64,000 bases of DNA from Stenotrophomonas sp. Marseille-Q4652 (GCF_916618915.1 NZ_CAKAKE010000001.1:868001-932000), one strand, 5' to 3'; numbered from the stretch's first letter, positions 24,512 to 37,203 are shown. Notes: generated by a model from the letters alone, not told the origin. Translations and numbers: made by a program.

Positions 24512-26730
24512 GTGAGGGAGCAACCGCGATGCACGGTGTATCGCCGGTCAGGGAGGATGCCGTGGTCAACGACACGGGCTGGGAACTAGGTGCCTTGGTC
24601 GCCGGCCAGCCGGGCGACGCGTTCGCGCTGCTGGGCCCGCACCTGATCGACGGACGGTGGCGGCTGCGGGTACTGCTGCCGGGTGCCTTGTCGGTGTCCG
24701 TGCGCACGGCGTCCGGCCAGTGGAAGGCGCTGCAGGCCGTTGGCAACGACGGCCTGTTCGAGACCGGGCTGCCGGACCGGCAGCTGTGCCGGTTGAGGAT
24801 CCAGTGGCCGGAGGCCGTTGAGGAGGTCGAGGATGCCTACGCCTTCGGTCCGCAGCTGAGCGATGCCGAGCTGGCGCGCCTGCGCGCCGGCGACGCGGAT
24901 GCCGCGCGCGCCTGCCTGGGCGCGCACCTGGGCCAAAGTGATGGTATCGAGGGCGTGCGCTTTGCAGTGTGGGCACCCAACGCACAGCGCGTAGCCGTGG
25001 TCGGCGACTTCAACGGTTGGGACCGCCGCCGGCACCCGATGCGCCTGCGCCATGACGCCGGGGTATGGGAGCTGTTCCTGCCTCGCGTGGCGGCGGGTGC
25101 CCGCTACAAGTTCGCGATTACCGGCATCGACGGCAGCATGGCCGAAAAGGCCGATCCGTATGCCCGTGCCGCGGAACTCCCTCCGGCCACCGCCTCGGTG
25201 GTGAGCCCGCCAACCGGTTTCGACTGGCACGACCAGGCATGGATGGAGGCTCGCGCCCAGGCACCGGGCCAGGCGATCTCCGTGTACGAGGTCCACGCCG
25301 GGTCCTGGCGCCGCGATGCCAACGGGCAGCCGCTGGACTGGGATCGCCTCGGCGACGAACTCATTCCCTATGTGCGCTCGCTGGGCTTCACCCACATCGA
25401 GCTGCTGCCGGTCAGCGAGCACCCGTTCGGCGGCTCCTGGGGCTACCAGCCCCTTGGCATGTTCGCGCCGACTGCGCGGCACGGTTCGCCGGATGCGTTC
25501 GCGCGCTTCGTCGACCGCTGCCACACCGCAGGTCTGGGCGTGATCCTGGACTGGGTCGGCGCGCATTTCCCCGGGGATGCCCATGGCATGCAGCGCTTCG
25601 ACGGCACTGCGTTGTACGAGCACGACGACCCGCGCCTGGGCCTGCACCCGGACTGGAACACCCTGATCTACAACTACGGCCGCGCCGAAGTCGCCGCGTT
25701 CCTGGTCGCCAGCGCGCTGGAGTGGTTCGAGCGTTTCCACATCGACGGCCTGCGCATCGATGCCGTGGCCTCGATGCTGTACCGCGATTACAGCCGCGCC
25801 GAGGGCGAATGGCTGCCCAACGCCGAGGGCGGTCGCGAGAATCTGGAAGCCGTGCACTTCCTGCGCCAGCTCAACCAGACCGTGCGCCAGCGCCATCCCG
25901 ACGTAATGGTGATGGCCGAGGAATCCACCGCCTGGCCGGGCGTCACCGCACCGGTCGAGCAGCAGGGTTTGGGTTTCAGTCACAAGTGGAACATGGGCTG
26001 GATGCACGACACGCTCGACTACCTGCGGCGTGACCCGGTGCACCGCTCTCACCACCACAGCGAGATCACCTTCAGCGCGATCTACGCCTTCAGCGAGCGC
26101 TTCATCCTGCCGCTGTCCCACGACGAGGTCGTGCATGGCAAGGGTTCGCTGCTGTGCAAGATGCCGGGCGACCGCTGGCAGCAGCTGGCCAACCTGCGGG
26201 CTTACTACGGCTTCATGTGGGCCCACCCCGGCAGCAAGCTGCTCTTCATGGGCGGCGAGTTCGCCCAGCCGGCCGAGTGGAACCACGATGCGCAGCTGGA
26301 CTGGGCCACCGCCCGGCTGCCCGCGCATGAAGGCATCTGCCGGCTGGTCACCGACCTCAACGGGCTGTTGCAGCGTGAGCGTGCACTGCAGCTCAACAAT
26401 GATGACGAGTCCGGCTTCGAGTGGAGCGTGGCTGATGACTGGCGCAACAGCGTGCTGGCCTTCGTCCGGCATGCGCCGCAGCGCGAGGGCAGGTCGATGC
26501 TGGTGGTGACCAACTTCACCCCGGTCATCCAGCGCGACTACCTGGTGGGCGTGCCCACGGCGGGTCGCTGGGCCGAAGTGCTCAACACCGACAGCGCCTT
26601 CTACGGTGGCAGCAACGTCGGCAACGCCGGGGAGCTGCAGACCGTGCCGCGGCCCATGCATGGCCACGCACAGTCGCTGGCACTGACCCTGCCGCCTCTT
26701 TCCACCCTGTACCTGCAGGTCAGGGAATGA
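24508..26730 (+). CDS. glgB: 1,4-alpha-glucan branching enzyme
   Basis: A 740-residue GH13 branching enzyme that makes alpha-1,6 branches in glycogen. It has two N-terminal beta domains (the second a CBM48, [23 protein letters not shown]), the catalytic barrel with nucleophile D418 ([11 protein letters not shown]) and acid/base E471 (AEESTAWPG), and [14 protein letters not shown]. The D-to-E spacing equals that of E. coli GlgB. It overlaps glgA and treZ by 4 bp each, so translation is coupled along the operon. Confidence 0.95.
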   Translation: MSEGATAMHGVSPVREDAVVNDTGWELGALVAGQPGDAFALLGPHLIDGRWRLRVLLPGALSVSVRTASGQWKALQAVGNDGLFETGLPDRQLCRLRIQWPEAVEEVEDAYAFGPQLSDAELARLRAGDADAARACLGAHLGQSDGIEGVRFAVWAPNAQRVAVVGDFNGWDRRRHPMRLRHDAGVWELFLPRVAAGARYKFAITGIDGSMAEKADPYARAAELPPATASVVSPPTGFDWHDQAWMEARAQAPGQAISVYEVHAGSWRRDANGQPLDWDRLGDELIPYVRSLGFTHIELLPVSEHPFGGSWGYQPLGMFAPTARHGSPDAFARFVDRCHTAGLGVILDWVGAHFPGDAHGMQRFDGTALYEHDDPRLGLHPDWNTLIYNYGRAEVAAFLVASALEWFERFHIDGLRIDAVASMLYRDYSRAEGEWLPNAEGGRENLEAVHFLRQLNQTVRQRHPDVMVMAEESTAWPGVTAPVEQQGLGFSHKWNMGWMHDTLDYLRRDPVHRSHHHSEITFSAIYAFSERFILPLSHDEVVHGKGSLLCKMPGDRWQQLANLRAYYGFMWAHPGSKLLFMGGEFAQPAEWNHDAQLDWATARLPAHEGICRLVTDLNGLLQRERALQLNNDDESGFEWSVADDWRNSVLAFVRHAPQREGRSMLVVTNFTPVIQRDYLVGVPTAGRWAEVLNTDSAFYGGSNVGNAGELQTVPRPMHGHAQSLALTLPPLSTLYLQVRE

Positions 26731-28463
26731 GCGCCGTGCAGCGCCGCTGGGGAGCATGGCGCAACGAACAGGGGACCTGGACATTCTCGCTTTGGGCACC
26801 GGCGGCGACGTCGGTAGAACTGCTGCTGGAGGGCCAGCCGCTGCCGATGCAGCCGGCAGGCGACGGCTGGTTCCAACTCGAGCGCATTGCCGAGGCCGGG
26901 ATGTTCTATCGCTACCGGATCGACGGTGACCTGACGATTCCCGACCCGGCGTCCCGCTGCCAGCCCGAAGGCCTGTTCGGGCCCAGCGTGCTGGTCGATC
27001 ACGCACACCGCTGGGAGAATCCGCAGTGGCGTGGCCGGCCCTGGCGCGAGGCGGTGGTCTACGAGGTGCATGTCGGTGCCGCCGGCGGCACCTATGCCGC
27101 GCTGGAACGGCAACTGCCGAGGCTGGCCGCGCTTGGCATCACCGCACTGGAGCTGATGCCGCTGGCGAGCTTCCCGGGGCGCCGCAACTGGGGCTACGAC
27201 GGCGTGCTGCATTACGCACCGGCCGCCTGCTACGGCCGCCCCGAGGAGCTGAAGTCACTGATCGACCGCGCCCACGGGCTCGGGATGATGGTGCTGCTGG
27301 ACGTGGTCTACAACCATTTCGGTCCGGACGGAAACCCGATGCCGGCCATCGCGCCGCCGTTCTTCCGCCACGACATCCGCACCCCGTGGGGTGATGCGGT
27401 GGACTTCCGCGAGCCCGCGGTGCAGCGCTATTTCATCGACAACGCGCTGATGTGGCTGCGTGATTACCGCTTCGATGGCCTGCGCCTGGATGCGGTGCAT
27501 GCCATCCAGCCGCGCGGGTTCCTGCAGACCCTGCGCGGGGAGATCACCCGCGAACTGGGGGGCCGCCACGTGCACCTGGTGCTGGAGAACGAGGACAACC
27601 AGGCCTCGCTGCTGGCCGGCGGCTACACCGCGCAGTGGAACGACGACTTCCACAACGCGCTGCACGTGCTGCTGACCGGCGAGGACGAGGGCTACTACGG
27701 CGACCATGCCGACGACGCCACGGCGCGCCTGTGCCGGGTGCTGGGCGAAGGTTTCTCGTGGCAGGGCGAATGCAATCGCGCCGGCAGGCATCGCGGCGAG
27801 CCCAGCGGCGCCTTGCCGCCGGAGCAGTTCGTCGTGTTCGCGCAGAACCATGACCAGATCGGCAACCGGGCGCTGGGCGAGCGCCTGCTGTCGCTGGCCG
27901 GGGACGGGCGCACGGCACTGGCCATGGCACTCACCGCGCTGACGCCGATGATCCCGCTGTTCTTCCTCGGCGAGCCGTGGGGCGAGACCGCCCCGTTCCT
28001 GTTCTTCACCGATCACCGCCCTCCGCTGGACGAGGCAGTGCGCGAAGGCCGGCGTGCCGAGTTCGCGCATTTCCGCAGCTTCCAGGACGAGACGCTGCGT
28101 GCGCGCATCCCCGATCCCAACGCTGTGGAAACCTTCGAGCGGTCCAGCGTCGCATGGCCTGCCGATGACGACGCCGGGGCCCGGCAGTGGCTGGAGCTGT
28201 TCCGCCGGCTGCTGCAGGTACGTGCCGACCATCTCGTTGCCGAAGGTCCGGTGCGGCCACTTGGCGCCACCGCTATTGCTCCGGGCGCGATCCGCGCCGG
28301 GTGGCAGCTGGGCGGCGGCCAGTGGTGGCTGGCGTTCAATGCGGGTGAGCTGCCGGTGGCCATCCAATTGCCGCGCGGTCGGGAAGTATTCCGGCTAGGT
28401 GCGGATGCCGACGGCCTTGTTCCACCCTGCGGCTTCGTCGCTGTCCATGTGGAGGCCGCATGA
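26727..28463 (+). CDS. treZ: malto-oligosyltrehalose trehalohydrolase
   Basis: A 578-residue GH13 enzyme that releases trehalose from malto-oligosyltrehalose made by TreY. It has an N-terminal CBM48-like domain ([17 protein letters not shown]), the barrel with [39 protein letters not shown] and the late [15 protein letters not shown], all typical of TreZ. Working with treY two genes downstream, it gives trehalose for osmotic and desiccation tolerance. It overlaps both neighbours by 4 bp. Confidence 0.94.
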   Translation: MSAVQRRWGAWRNEQGTWTFSLWAPAATSVELLLEGQPLPMQPAGDGWFQLERIAEAGMFYRYRIDGDLTIPDPASRCQPEGLFGPSVLVDHAHRWENPQWRGRPWREAVVYEVHVGAAGGTYAALERQLPRLAALGITALELMPLASFPGRRNWGYDGVLHYAPAACYGRPEELKSLIDRAHGLGMMVLLDVVYNHFGPDGNPMPAIAPPFFRHDIRTPWGDAVDFREPAVQRYFIDNALMWLRDYRFDGLRLDAVHAIQPRGFLQTLRGEITRELGGRHVHLVLENEDNQASLLAGGYTAQWNDDFHNALHVLLTGEDEGYYGDHADDATARLCRVLGEGFSWQGECNRAGRHRGEPSGALPPEQFVVFAQNHDQIGNRALGERLLSLAGDGRTALAMALTALTPMIPLFFLGEPWGETAPFLFFTDHRPPLDEAVREGRRAEFAHFRSFQDETLRARIPDPNAVETFERSSVAWPADDDAGARQWLELFRRLLQVRADHLVAEGPVRPLGATAIAPGAIRAGWQLGGGQWWLAFNAGELPVAIQLPRGREVFRLGADADGLVPPCGFVAVHVEAA

Positions 28464-30385
28464 GCGCCTCACCCTCCCTGGCCGAGCTGGCCACCGCAGC
28501 CGGCATCGCGGTTGAGTGGACCGATGTCGATGGCCGTCCGCAGCGCGTGGGCGAGGGCACCCTGGCCAGCTTGCTGGCTGCCCTCGACCTGCCGGCACGT
28601 GACCTCTCCCAGCGCCGCGACAGCCTGCGCCGGCTTGCCCAGCGCCAAGGCCATCCGCCGCTGCTGACCACCCGCGTGGGTGGGTACCTGGAACTCGGCG
28701 TGGCTGATGCGGCATGCCTCTGGCAGCACGAGGACGGCAGCGAGCAGGCCGTACATACCGATGCCGGCGGCCTGGTCATCGCGCCCGCGCGGCCCGGTTA
28801 CTGGACGCTGTTGTGCCAGGACCACGTGCAGGCCGTGGCAGTGGCGCCGGAGCGCTGTTTCAGCGTCAGCGATGCGGTGGCGGAATCAGACCCACGCTGC
28901 TGGGGCCTGGTGCTGCAGCCTTACGCGGCCCGCGGCGAACACGACAGCGGGGTCGGTGACACGTCGGCCTGCGGCAACTGGGCGTGGCGCGCGACCACCG
29001 CTGGCGCGGATGCGCTGGCGCTGGGGCCGGTGCATGCGTCCGATTCCATCGGGGAGTTGTACAGCCCGTACTCACCGGGTGACCGCCGTTTCTTCGATCC
29101 GATCTACGCCGCGCCGGTGGACATGCTGGGCGACCGCGCCCTGGCCGCACTCGGTCGCGCACCAACCCTGCGCCGCGAGCTGGAGGTGCTGCGACAGACG
29201 GAACTGATCGACTGGCCGGCTGCGGCCCGGGCCAAGTGGCAGTGGCTGGAACTGCTGGAGCCCGAGGTGCGTGGCGGCAGCGACGACGAGGCGGCCGACC
29301 TGCGCCGCTTTGAGGCGCAATCCGGTGATGCGCTGGCAGCGCATGCCCGGTTCATGCAGGGCCGCCATGGCATCGCGCCGTCGCTGACCGTGTTCGGCCA
29401 GTGGATGGCCACGCGCGGCTGGCAGCGTGTGCATGACGAGGCACGCCGTGTCGGCATGCGCATCGGCCTGGTCGCCGACCTCGCCGTGGGCTTTGACCCG
29501 GACGGCGCCGAGGCCGACGCCGCCGGTGACAGCCTGCTGCATAACCTGGTGCTTGGCGCGCCGCCGGACGCGTTCGCACCGGGCGGGCAGGTCTGGGGCG
29601 TGACCGGCTACTCGCCGGAAGGGCTGGTTGCCTCGGGCTTCGCACCCTTCATTTCGCTGCTACGCGCGGTGATGTGCGATCGCGGCGGCATCCGCATCGA
29701 CCACATCCTCGGCCTGCAGCGGCTGTGGGTGGTGCCGCGGGGCGGCGAGGCGGGCGAGGGTGCCTACCTGCGCTATCCGCTGGAGGACCTGCTCAACCTG
29801 CTCGCGCTCGAATCCTGGCGGCACCGCTGCGTGGTGATCGGCGAGGACCTGGGCGTGGTGCCCGAGGGCATCCGCGCCACGCTGTCGCGTCGCGGAATCA
29901 TGGGCATGGACGTGCTGGCATTCTGCCGCGACGAGCAGGGCGACTTCGTGCCACCGGCGCGGTGGCGCAAGGATGCAGTGGCAATGACCGGCACCCATGA
30001 CCTGCCGACCCTGGTGGGCTGGCGCCGTGGCCTGGACCTGCGCTGGCGGGCCCAGCTTGGCCAGCTCGACAAGGCCCGGCTGCGCAGCGAGCGCGACCTG
30101 CGCCAGCGCGATGTAGCCCGGCTGGAAGCCTGCCTGGCGGCCGGTTCCAGCGCCGGGCCAGCCTCGGCGCGACTGGCGCTGCTTGGCCATGTCGCCTCCA
30201 GTCCATCACCGCTGGCCCTGCTCCCGGTGGAGGACGCCCTGGGCCTGCCCGAGCAGGTCAACCTCCCGGGCACGGTGGGTGACCATCCGAACTGGCGCCG
30301 GCGCCTGCCCGAACCGCTGCCGGAGAACGTGCTGCGGCAGTCACTCAAAACCTTCGACCGCGCCCGCGCAAAGGTGGGCCCATGA
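28460..30385 (+). CDS. malQ: 4-alpha-glucanotransferase (amylomaltase)
   Basis: A 641-residue GH77 enzyme that disproportionates maltodextrins by moving alpha-1,4 glucan segments. The barrel motifs are clear: SPYSPGDRRFFDPIY, GGIRIDHILGLQRLWVVP, IGEDLGVVPEGIR (catalytic Glu and flanking residues) and TGTHDLPTLVGW. The N-terminal 130 residues are a poorly conserved extra domain seen in many bacterial MalQ proteins. In this operon it probably rebuilds substrate chains from short malto-oligosaccharides left by GlgX and TreY. Confidence 0.93.
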   Translation: MSASPSLAELATAAGIAVEWTDVDGRPQRVGEGTLASLLAALDLPARDLSQRRDSLRRLAQRQGHPPLLTTRVGGYLELGVADAACLWQHEDGSEQAVHTDAGGLVIAPARPGYWTLLCQDHVQAVAVAPERCFSVSDAVAESDPRCWGLVLQPYAARGEHDSGVGDTSACGNWAWRATTAGADALALGPVHASDSIGELYSPYSPGDRRFFDPIYAAPVDMLGDRALAALGRAPTLRRELEVLRQTELIDWPAAARAKWQWLELLEPEVRGGSDDEAADLRRFEAQSGDALAAHARFMQGRHGIAPSLTVFGQWMATRGWQRVHDEARRVGMRIGLVADLAVGFDPDGAEADAAGDSLLHNLVLGAPPDAFAPGGQVWGVTGYSPEGLVASGFAPFISLLRAVMCDRGGIRIDHILGLQRLWVVPRGGEAGEGAYLRYPLEDLLNLLALESWRHRCVVIGEDLGVVPEGIRATLSRRGIMGMDVLAFCRDEQGDFVPPARWRKDAVAMTGTHDLPTLVGWRRGLDLRWRAQLGQLDKARLRSERDLRQRDVARLEACLAAGSSAGPASARLALLGHVASSPSPLALLPVEDALGLPEQVNLPGTVGDHPNWRRRLPEPLPENVLRQSLKTFDRARAKVGP

Positions 30386-32943
30386 GCCAGGTACGCGCCA
30401 CGGTCCGCCTGCAGCTACATGCCGGCTTCACCCTCCGTGATGTGGCGGCGCAGTTGGATTACTACGCTTCGCTGGGCGTCAGCCATCTGTACCTGTCGCC
30501 CATTGCCAGTGCCGTGCCGGGATCGACCCATGGCTACGACGTGGTCGACCCGGCGCGCGTCAACCCGGAGATCGGCGGCGAGGAAGCACTGCGCGAGCTG
30601 TCGACCCGCGCCCGCGGGCATGGCCTGGGCCTGGTGCTGGACATCGTGCCCAACCACATGGCCGCCCATCCGTTGAACGACCGCTGGTGGGACGTGCTAC
30701 GGCTGGGACGGCGCAGCGCGCATGCGCACTGGTTCGATATCGACTGGCGGGCGCTACTGTCGGCAGGGAAGGTCGTGCTGCCGGTGCTCGACCGGCCGCT
30801 GGCCGAGGCGCTGGACGAGGGCCTGCTGCGCCTGCAACCCGGGCCTGACGGCAACCCGGAACTCCTGCACTACGAAACCCGGCTGCCGCTGCAGCCCGGG
30901 TCCTGGCCGGCCACGGACGTGGAGGGATGGTGCGCGCGGCTCAATGCCGAGGCGTCCGTGCAGGATCCTGAGTGGTCTGCGCTGCTGGCTGCCCAGGCCT
31001 GGCTGCCGGTGTGGTGGCGCCACGGCGATGATCGCCTCAACTACCGGCGCTTCTTCACCATCACCTCGCTGGTTGCCTTGCAGGTCCAGCAGCCGGATGT
31101 GTTCGCCGCGGTGCATGAACTGCCGCTGCGGCTGGTGCGCGAAGGCGTCCTCGATGGCCTGCGCGTGGACCATGTCGATGGGCTGGCCGATCCTGCGGCC
31201 TACCTGCAACGACTGCGCGTCGAACTGGATGCCGCAGGCGAAGGCAGGCAGCGGCCGCTGCTGTGGGTGGAGAAGATCCTCGCCCCGGGCGAGCGCCTGC
31301 CCGATGACTGGCAGTGCGATGGCACCACCGGCTACGACTTCATGGACGAGGTGTCCGGCTGGCTGCATGACGAGAATGGCCTGCAGCCACTGACCCGGCA
31401 CTGGCAGGAACTGGCCTGTCGCAGTGGCGACTTCCTCAGGGAAGAACGACAGGCCCGCCGTGAAGTACTGCGCCTGGGCCTGCGCTCCGAGTTCGAGGCG
31501 CTGCTCACCCTGCTGCTGTGCGTGGATGCGCGCGAAACCGTCTGCGGCCAGCGCATTGGTGGCCCCTTGCTGCAGCGGGCGCTGGAGGCAATGCTGGTGC
31601 ATTTCCCGGTGTACCGCACCTACGCAACGGCCAGCCAGATCAGCGACGAGGATGTGCGCTGCTGGCAACAGGTGCTGGATACCGCCTGCCGCGGCGAACC
31701 GCCCGAAGTCTGCGCGGCCGCCGCCACCATCGTGCGCTGGGTCATCGACGGACCGGTCTCGGACCGCAACGGGGCGATCCGCGCGATGCTGCGCCGGCGC
31801 CTGCAGCAGTTGTCGGCGCCGCTCAACGCCAAGGCGGTGGAGGATTGCGCGTTCTATCGCCACGGCGTGCTGGTCTCGCGCAACGAGGTTGGCAGCCGTC
31901 CGGACGAATTCGCGCTGACCACCGACCAGTTCCATGAGCGCATGCAACTGCGCGCTGCACGCCATCCGCAGGCGCTGCTGGCCACCGCGACCCACGACCA
32001 CAAGCGTGGCGAGGATGCACGGGCCCGGTTGGCCGTCGTGTCCGAACGACCGGCATGGTGGCAGCGGCAGGTGCGCAGCTTCGACCGCAAGGCAAACCTG
32101 CTCGACCTGCCAGTTCCGCCGGCGGAGGTGCGCCTGGTGCTGTGGCAGGGCCTGGTGGGGTCATGGCCGCTGGACGGGGCCGAACCGGACTGGGCGGACT
32201 TTGCCGGGCGCATCGCTGCCTGGCAGGTCAAGTCGGTACGCGAGGCCGGCCTGCGCTCATCGTGGACCCATCCCGACGAGGACTTCGAAAAACAGCTGCA
32301 GCAGTTCATCGAGGCCGCACTGCTCAGCCTGGAAGGTCGCCCGCTGCGCAAGGCACTGGAGGCCGCGGCCGAGGCCATCGCTCCGGCCGGTGCCCGCAAT
32401 TCGCTGGTGCAGGCCGCACTGCGCATGACCGTGCCCGGCATCCCCGATCTGTACCAGGGCGGGGAGGGCTGGGACCTGTCGCTGGTGGATCCGGACAACC
32501 GGCGCCCGGTGGATTACGCGCAGCGGCGGCAATGGCTGTCCGACCAGCGCCCGTGGCTTGAACTCCTGAAGCAATGGCAGGACGGGGCGGTGAAGGCACG
32601 GCTGGTGCGTGAGCTGCTGCAGCTGCGCAGTGAGCGGCCCGCCCTGTTCGCCCAGGGCGACTACCAGCCGCTGGCGTGCAATCGCCCGGTGCCGATGCTC
32701 GCGTTCTCACGCGGGCTTGGCGGCGAACGCCTCATCGTGGCCGCCGCCCGCTTCACCCGGCGTACGCCGGTGACCGCGGGCGCCACGCTGGCCGCCGCCC
32801 ACTGGCGCGATGCGCGCATGCAGGTTCCACCGGGCCGCTACCGCAACGTGCTGACCGGGGCGGCCCTGGAGGTGGATGACACCCCGCAGCGCCTTCGCAC
32901 CCTGTTCGACAACAGCCCCCTCGCCATCTTCAGTACCTGGTAA
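30382..32943 (+). CDS. treY: malto-oligosyltrehalose synthase
   Basis: An 853-residue GH13 intramolecular transglucosylase that turns the reducing end of a maltodextrin into a trehalose unit. TreY marks are the N-terminal TVRLQLHAGFTLRDVA, STHGYDVVDPARVNPEIGG, LDIVPNHMA, DGLRVDHVDGLADP, VEKILAPGE, TTGYDFMDEV and the C-terminal TVPGIPDLYQGGEGWDLSLVDPDNRRPVD. It completes the TreYZ route together with treZ. It starts inside the malQ stop (4-bp overlap). Confidence 0.95.
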   Translation: MSQVRATVRLQLHAGFTLRDVAAQLDYYASLGVSHLYLSPIASAVPGSTHGYDVVDPARVNPEIGGEEALRELSTRARGHGLGLVLDIVPNHMAAHPLNDRWWDVLRLGRRSAHAHWFDIDWRALLSAGKVVLPVLDRPLAEALDEGLLRLQPGPDGNPELLHYETRLPLQPGSWPATDVEGWCARLNAEASVQDPEWSALLAAQAWLPVWWRHGDDRLNYRRFFTITSLVALQVQQPDVFAAVHELPLRLVREGVLDGLRVDHVDGLADPAAYLQRLRVELDAAGEGRQRPLLWVEKILAPGERLPDDWQCDGTTGYDFMDEVSGWLHDENGLQPLTRHWQELACRSGDFLREERQARREVLRLGLRSEFEALLTLLLCVDARETVCGQRIGGPLLQRALEAMLVHFPVYRTYATASQISDEDVRCWQQVLDTACRGEPPEVCAAAATIVRWVIDGPVSDRNGAIRAMLRRRLQQLSAPLNAKAVEDCAFYRHGVLVSRNEVGSRPDEFALTTDQFHERMQLRAARHPQALLATATHDHKRGEDARARLAVVSERPAWWQRQVRSFDRKANLLDLPVPPAEVRLVLWQGLVGSWPLDGAEPDWADFAGRIAAWQVKSVREAGLRSSWTHPDEDFEKQLQQFIEAALLSLEGRPLRKALEAAAEAIAPAGARNSLVQAALRMTVPGIPDLYQGGEGWDLSLVDPDNRRPVDYAQRRQWLSDQRPWLELLKQWQDGAVKARLVRELLQLRSERPALFAQGDYQPLACNRPVPMLAFSRGLGGERLIVAAARFTRRTPVTAGATLAAAHWRDARMQVPPGRYRNVLTGAALEVDDTPQRLRTLFDNSPLAIFSTW

Positions 32944-32947
32944 CCCA

Positions 32948-33108
32948 ATGGACGAACAAAGCAAACTGGAACGGACCCGTGAACTGGCACGCCAGATCTG
33001 GGAGGCCGAAGGCCGCCCGGATGACCAGGCCGAACGCCACTGGCTGATGGCAGAACAGCTGGTCGCCGCCGAGATCGAAGCGGCGCAGCACGACCAGGAG
33101 GCCCGGTC

Positions 33109-33112
<4 letters not shown>
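32948..33112 (+). CDS. DUF2934 small protein
   Basis: A 54-residue protein read as RTRELARQIWEAEGRPDDQAERHWLMAEQLV, the whole DUF2934 domain. Such short helical proteins are often coded beside GlgB/GlgX and trehalose genes; the role is unknown. It starts 4 bp after the treY stop and overlaps glgX by 4 bp. Confidence 0.85.
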
Positions 33113-35235
<2,123 letters not shown>

Positions 35236-35455
35236 GCCACGGCTGCCGCTGTCCGGAGCGGGACGTCACCGGGGTTTCACCCAAAGGGACCTATAGCCAA
35301 GGCGTACGGAGGGAGCGGCGCGGCCCCCTGCGCCCTCCCGGCAGGTAGAAGCGGTAGACAAGGTCGGCGCGCTGTCCGCCGACCTGCGCCACACAGGTGA
35401 TCGCACTGACCACGCCGTCCCGCGCTGACGGGACGACATGCACCCAGGAGAAGCC

Positions 35456-35635
35456 ATGAACGACAAACTTCCTTTCAACCCGACTGCTGACGTGAGCGAC
35501 CAGGACAAGGCGCACACGCCAGACAAGCTCCGCAACGACAAGGCCCTGCGCAAGGACCGCGACATGCCCGAGCAGGAACGCAACGCCGATCCGGGCGATT
35601 ACGAGCGCCCGTACGACGGTCACGGCGACAAGTGA
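35456..35635 (+). CDS. small hydrophilic stress-like protein
   Basis: A 59-residue, highly charged protein without hydrophobic segments (starts MNDKLPFNPTADVSDQDKAH, many D/K/R/E), probably intrinsically disordered. CAGGAG lies seven bases before the ATG. Hydrophilic peptides of this kind are often induced by osmotic or stationary-phase stress, and the cluster around it supports this, but that is inference. Confidence 0.6.
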   Translation: MNDKLPFNPTADVSDQDKAHTPDKLRNDKALRKDRDMPEQERNADPGDYERPYDGHGDK

Positions 35636-35780
35636 TCGCGCCAAATCTTCATTGCATGTGGAGACGACAGCTCCTGACTCTCACGGCTCGATCACCGGAA
35701 TTGGACGTGTTCTGACAGCCGAGTCCTGCACCATGATTCCACGGTCAGGATTTCCCTGATCCCCATTGGAGGATAGAGAG

Positions 35781-35954
35781 ATGACCAACCAGCAGAATCA
35801 GAACAACCAGCAGAACCAGCAGAATCAGAACAACCAGAACAACCAGCAGAATCAGCAGAATCAGCAGAATCAGCAGAACCAGCAGAACCAGCAGAATCAG
35901 CAGAATCAGCGCAACCAGCAGAACCAGCAGAGCCAGCGCAATCAGCAGCGCTGA
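35781..35954 (+). CDS. Gln/Asn repeat (prion-like) peptide
   Basis: A 57-residue peptide made almost wholly of Q and N in NQQ steps, with a few Arg and Ser near the end (QRNQQNQQSQRNQQR). TTGGAGG lies 8 to 14 bases upstream of the ATG and a strong terminator follows 35 bp after the stop, so it looks like a real small gene, not just a DNA repeat. The composition is like prion-like low-complexity segments; such sequences form aggregates or hydrated coats. No signal peptide. Function unknown. Confidence 0.6.
   Translation: MTNQQNQNNQQNQQNQNNQNNQQNQQNQQNQQNQQNQQNQQNQRNQQNQQSQRNQQR
35785..35945 (+). repeat. imperfect CAGAAC/CAGAAT-type tandem repeat inside the Gln/Asn gene
   Basis: The DNA runs in 9-bp steps (CAGCAGAAT/CAGCAGAAC and AACAACCAG), with AAT/AAC synonymous changes. 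Synonymous drift suggests selection on the peptide. Copy-number slippage is likely between strains. Confidence 0.8.
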
Positions 35955-35988
35955 TCCTGGGGCGGACCTTCCGCCCACGACGGCCCGA

Positions 35989-36016
35989 ACCCCTCCAGAC
36001 GCAAGTCTGGAGGGGT
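35989..36016 (+). terminator. terminator after the Gln/Asn repeat gene
   Basis: Perfect 12-bp stem ACCCCTCCAGAC / GTCTGGAGGGGT, loop GCAA, followed by TTTT. It ends the small stress-like gene and separates it from the DUF892 gene. Confidence 0.92.
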
Positions 36017-36377
36017 TTTTCATGTTCGTCTGAGCAAACTGAGCCGAAGCCGCTCGGAGGTCATCAACGCGGGGGGATGCTGACTACGCTCCTCGCGACG
36101 TTGCCATCGCAGTCGGCAAGAAATCCGCAATGCGTTGGCGGGCAACGAGTCCAGATCGGGGCGTTGGCTTCAGTGGGCAATCGGCTCATGGAGCATCCAC
36201 TGGGACCACGGTCCTGGAATCTCCCCGTCAGGCGGGAAGCGCTTCTGGATGCCAGTTCGCACCAGGGCCAATCTCGTGGACGACGACGAATCAAGGTGGG
36301 GTTCACAACATTCGACGCGGAGATAACGAGCGCCTGCCTATGGTGGGCCTTCCATCGCCACAAGAGAGGCCAACCAC
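36017..36377. other. 361-bp stretch without a convincing gene
   Basis: The region between the terminator and the DUF892 start holds only short open frames with no protein character on either strand. The ribosome-binding region of the DUF892 gene (GAGAGGCC) is at its end. I see no RNA gene or clear promoter motif, although it must hold the promoter of the DUF892 gene. Confidence 0.5.
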
Positions 36378-36875
36378 ATGGCTATCACAACCGCAGAAGA
36401 CCTGTTCATCCACGAGCTGTCCGACATCTACAGTGCCGAGAAGCAGCTGAGCAAGGCCCTTCCGCGTCTGGCGCGCGCGGCTTCCAATCCGGACCTGGCC
36501 GCCGCCTTTGAGACTCACCTCGAAGAAACCCAGGGCCAGATCGAGCGCATCGACCAGGTCGTCGAAGTGCTGGGCATCCGCCTGAAGCGCATCAAGTGCG
36601 CCGCGATGGAAGGCCTGGTGGAAGAGGGCAAGGAAGTGATCGACAGCATCGAGGAAGGCCCGGTGCGCGACGCCGCGTTGATCGGTGGTGCGCAGAAGGT
36701 CGAGCACTACGAGATTGCCTCCTACGGCACGATCGCTGCCCTGGCCAAGCAGCTGGGCTACAACGACGCACTGCCGCTGCTCCTGGAGACCCTGGAGGAG
36801 GAAAAGGCCACCGACGAGAAGCTGACGATGCTGGCCAAGGCCGGTGGCAACGCCAAGGCTGCCAAGGCTGCTTGA
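36378..36875 (+). CDS. DUF892/YciE-type ferritin-like protein
   Basis: A 165-residue four-helix protein of the YciE/DUF892 family (EDLFIHELSDIYSAEKQLSKALP, then THLEETQGQIERI, and a later KVEHYEIASYGT helix). Glu and His residues suited to a di-iron centre are in these helices. Members are induced by osmotic, stationary-phase and oxidative stress in enterics; a ferroxidase-like role is proposed. The last residues are Ala/Lys-rich. It sits in a run of stress-like genes just after the glycogen/trehalose operon. Confidence 0.88.
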   Translation: MAITTAEDLFIHELSDIYSAEKQLSKALPRLARAASNPDLAAAFETHLEETQGQIERIDQVVEVLGIRLKRIKCAAMEGLVEEGKEVIDSIEEGPVRDAALIGGAQKVEHYEIASYGTIAALAKQLGYNDALPLLLETLEEEKATDEKLTMLAKAGGNAKAAKAA

Positions 36876-36933
36876 TCACGCAGCGCCCGCGCGCGGCCAG
36901 CCTGCGTCGGGCGCTTCTTCATCTGGAGGAATG

Positions 36934-37170
36934 ATGACCGAGCAACGTAAAGACCAAGGCGATGGCCCCGCATCGCCAGGCAAGACCACGGACGCCAACA
37001 CGGTTGACAACCAAGGCTACAACCAGCACGGCCACGGCAAGGGCGGCAAGCTCGGCGAGGGCGAGCCGGAAGGCAGCCCGGAGCGGGACGGCGCCACCCA
37101 GCCGAACTTCGGCCAGGCCGGCACCTACGGCAAGGACCCGGATGCGGCGACTGAGACGGACCATCAGTAA
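36934..37170 (+). CDS. small disordered hydrophilic protein
   Basis: A 78-residue, Gly/Asp/Glu/His-rich protein (TEQRKDQGDGPASPGKTTDA start, then GQGxNQHGHGKGG-type stretch) without hydrophobic parts. Two adjacent ATGs (36931, 36934) follow GGAGGA; the second has the better spacing. Its composition resembles small stress-induced hydrophilins. Same strand and probably same stress regulon as the DUF892 gene; function unknown. Confidence 0.6.
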   Translation: MTEQRKDQGDGPASPGKTTDANTVDNQGYNQHGHGKGGKLGEGEPEGSPERDGATQPNFGQAGTYGKDPDAATETDHQ

Positions 37171-37203
37171 CCCTTGCCGCACGCTTTTCCCAGGATGGAC
37201 CGC

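Noticed and set aside
24586..27006. An 806-codon open frame on the - strand opposite glgB
   Set aside because: Antisense shadow of a GC-rich gene; GlgB motifs on the + strand are complete.
35785..35945. Tandem repeat that could be taken for a CRISPR array
   Set aside because: Repeats are contiguous 9-bp steps without unique spacers and encode a Gln/Asn peptide in one frame.
36064..36363. A 99-codon reverse-strand open frame in the gap before the DUF892 gene
   Set aside because: No ribosome site, no family and unnatural composition; treated as noncoding.
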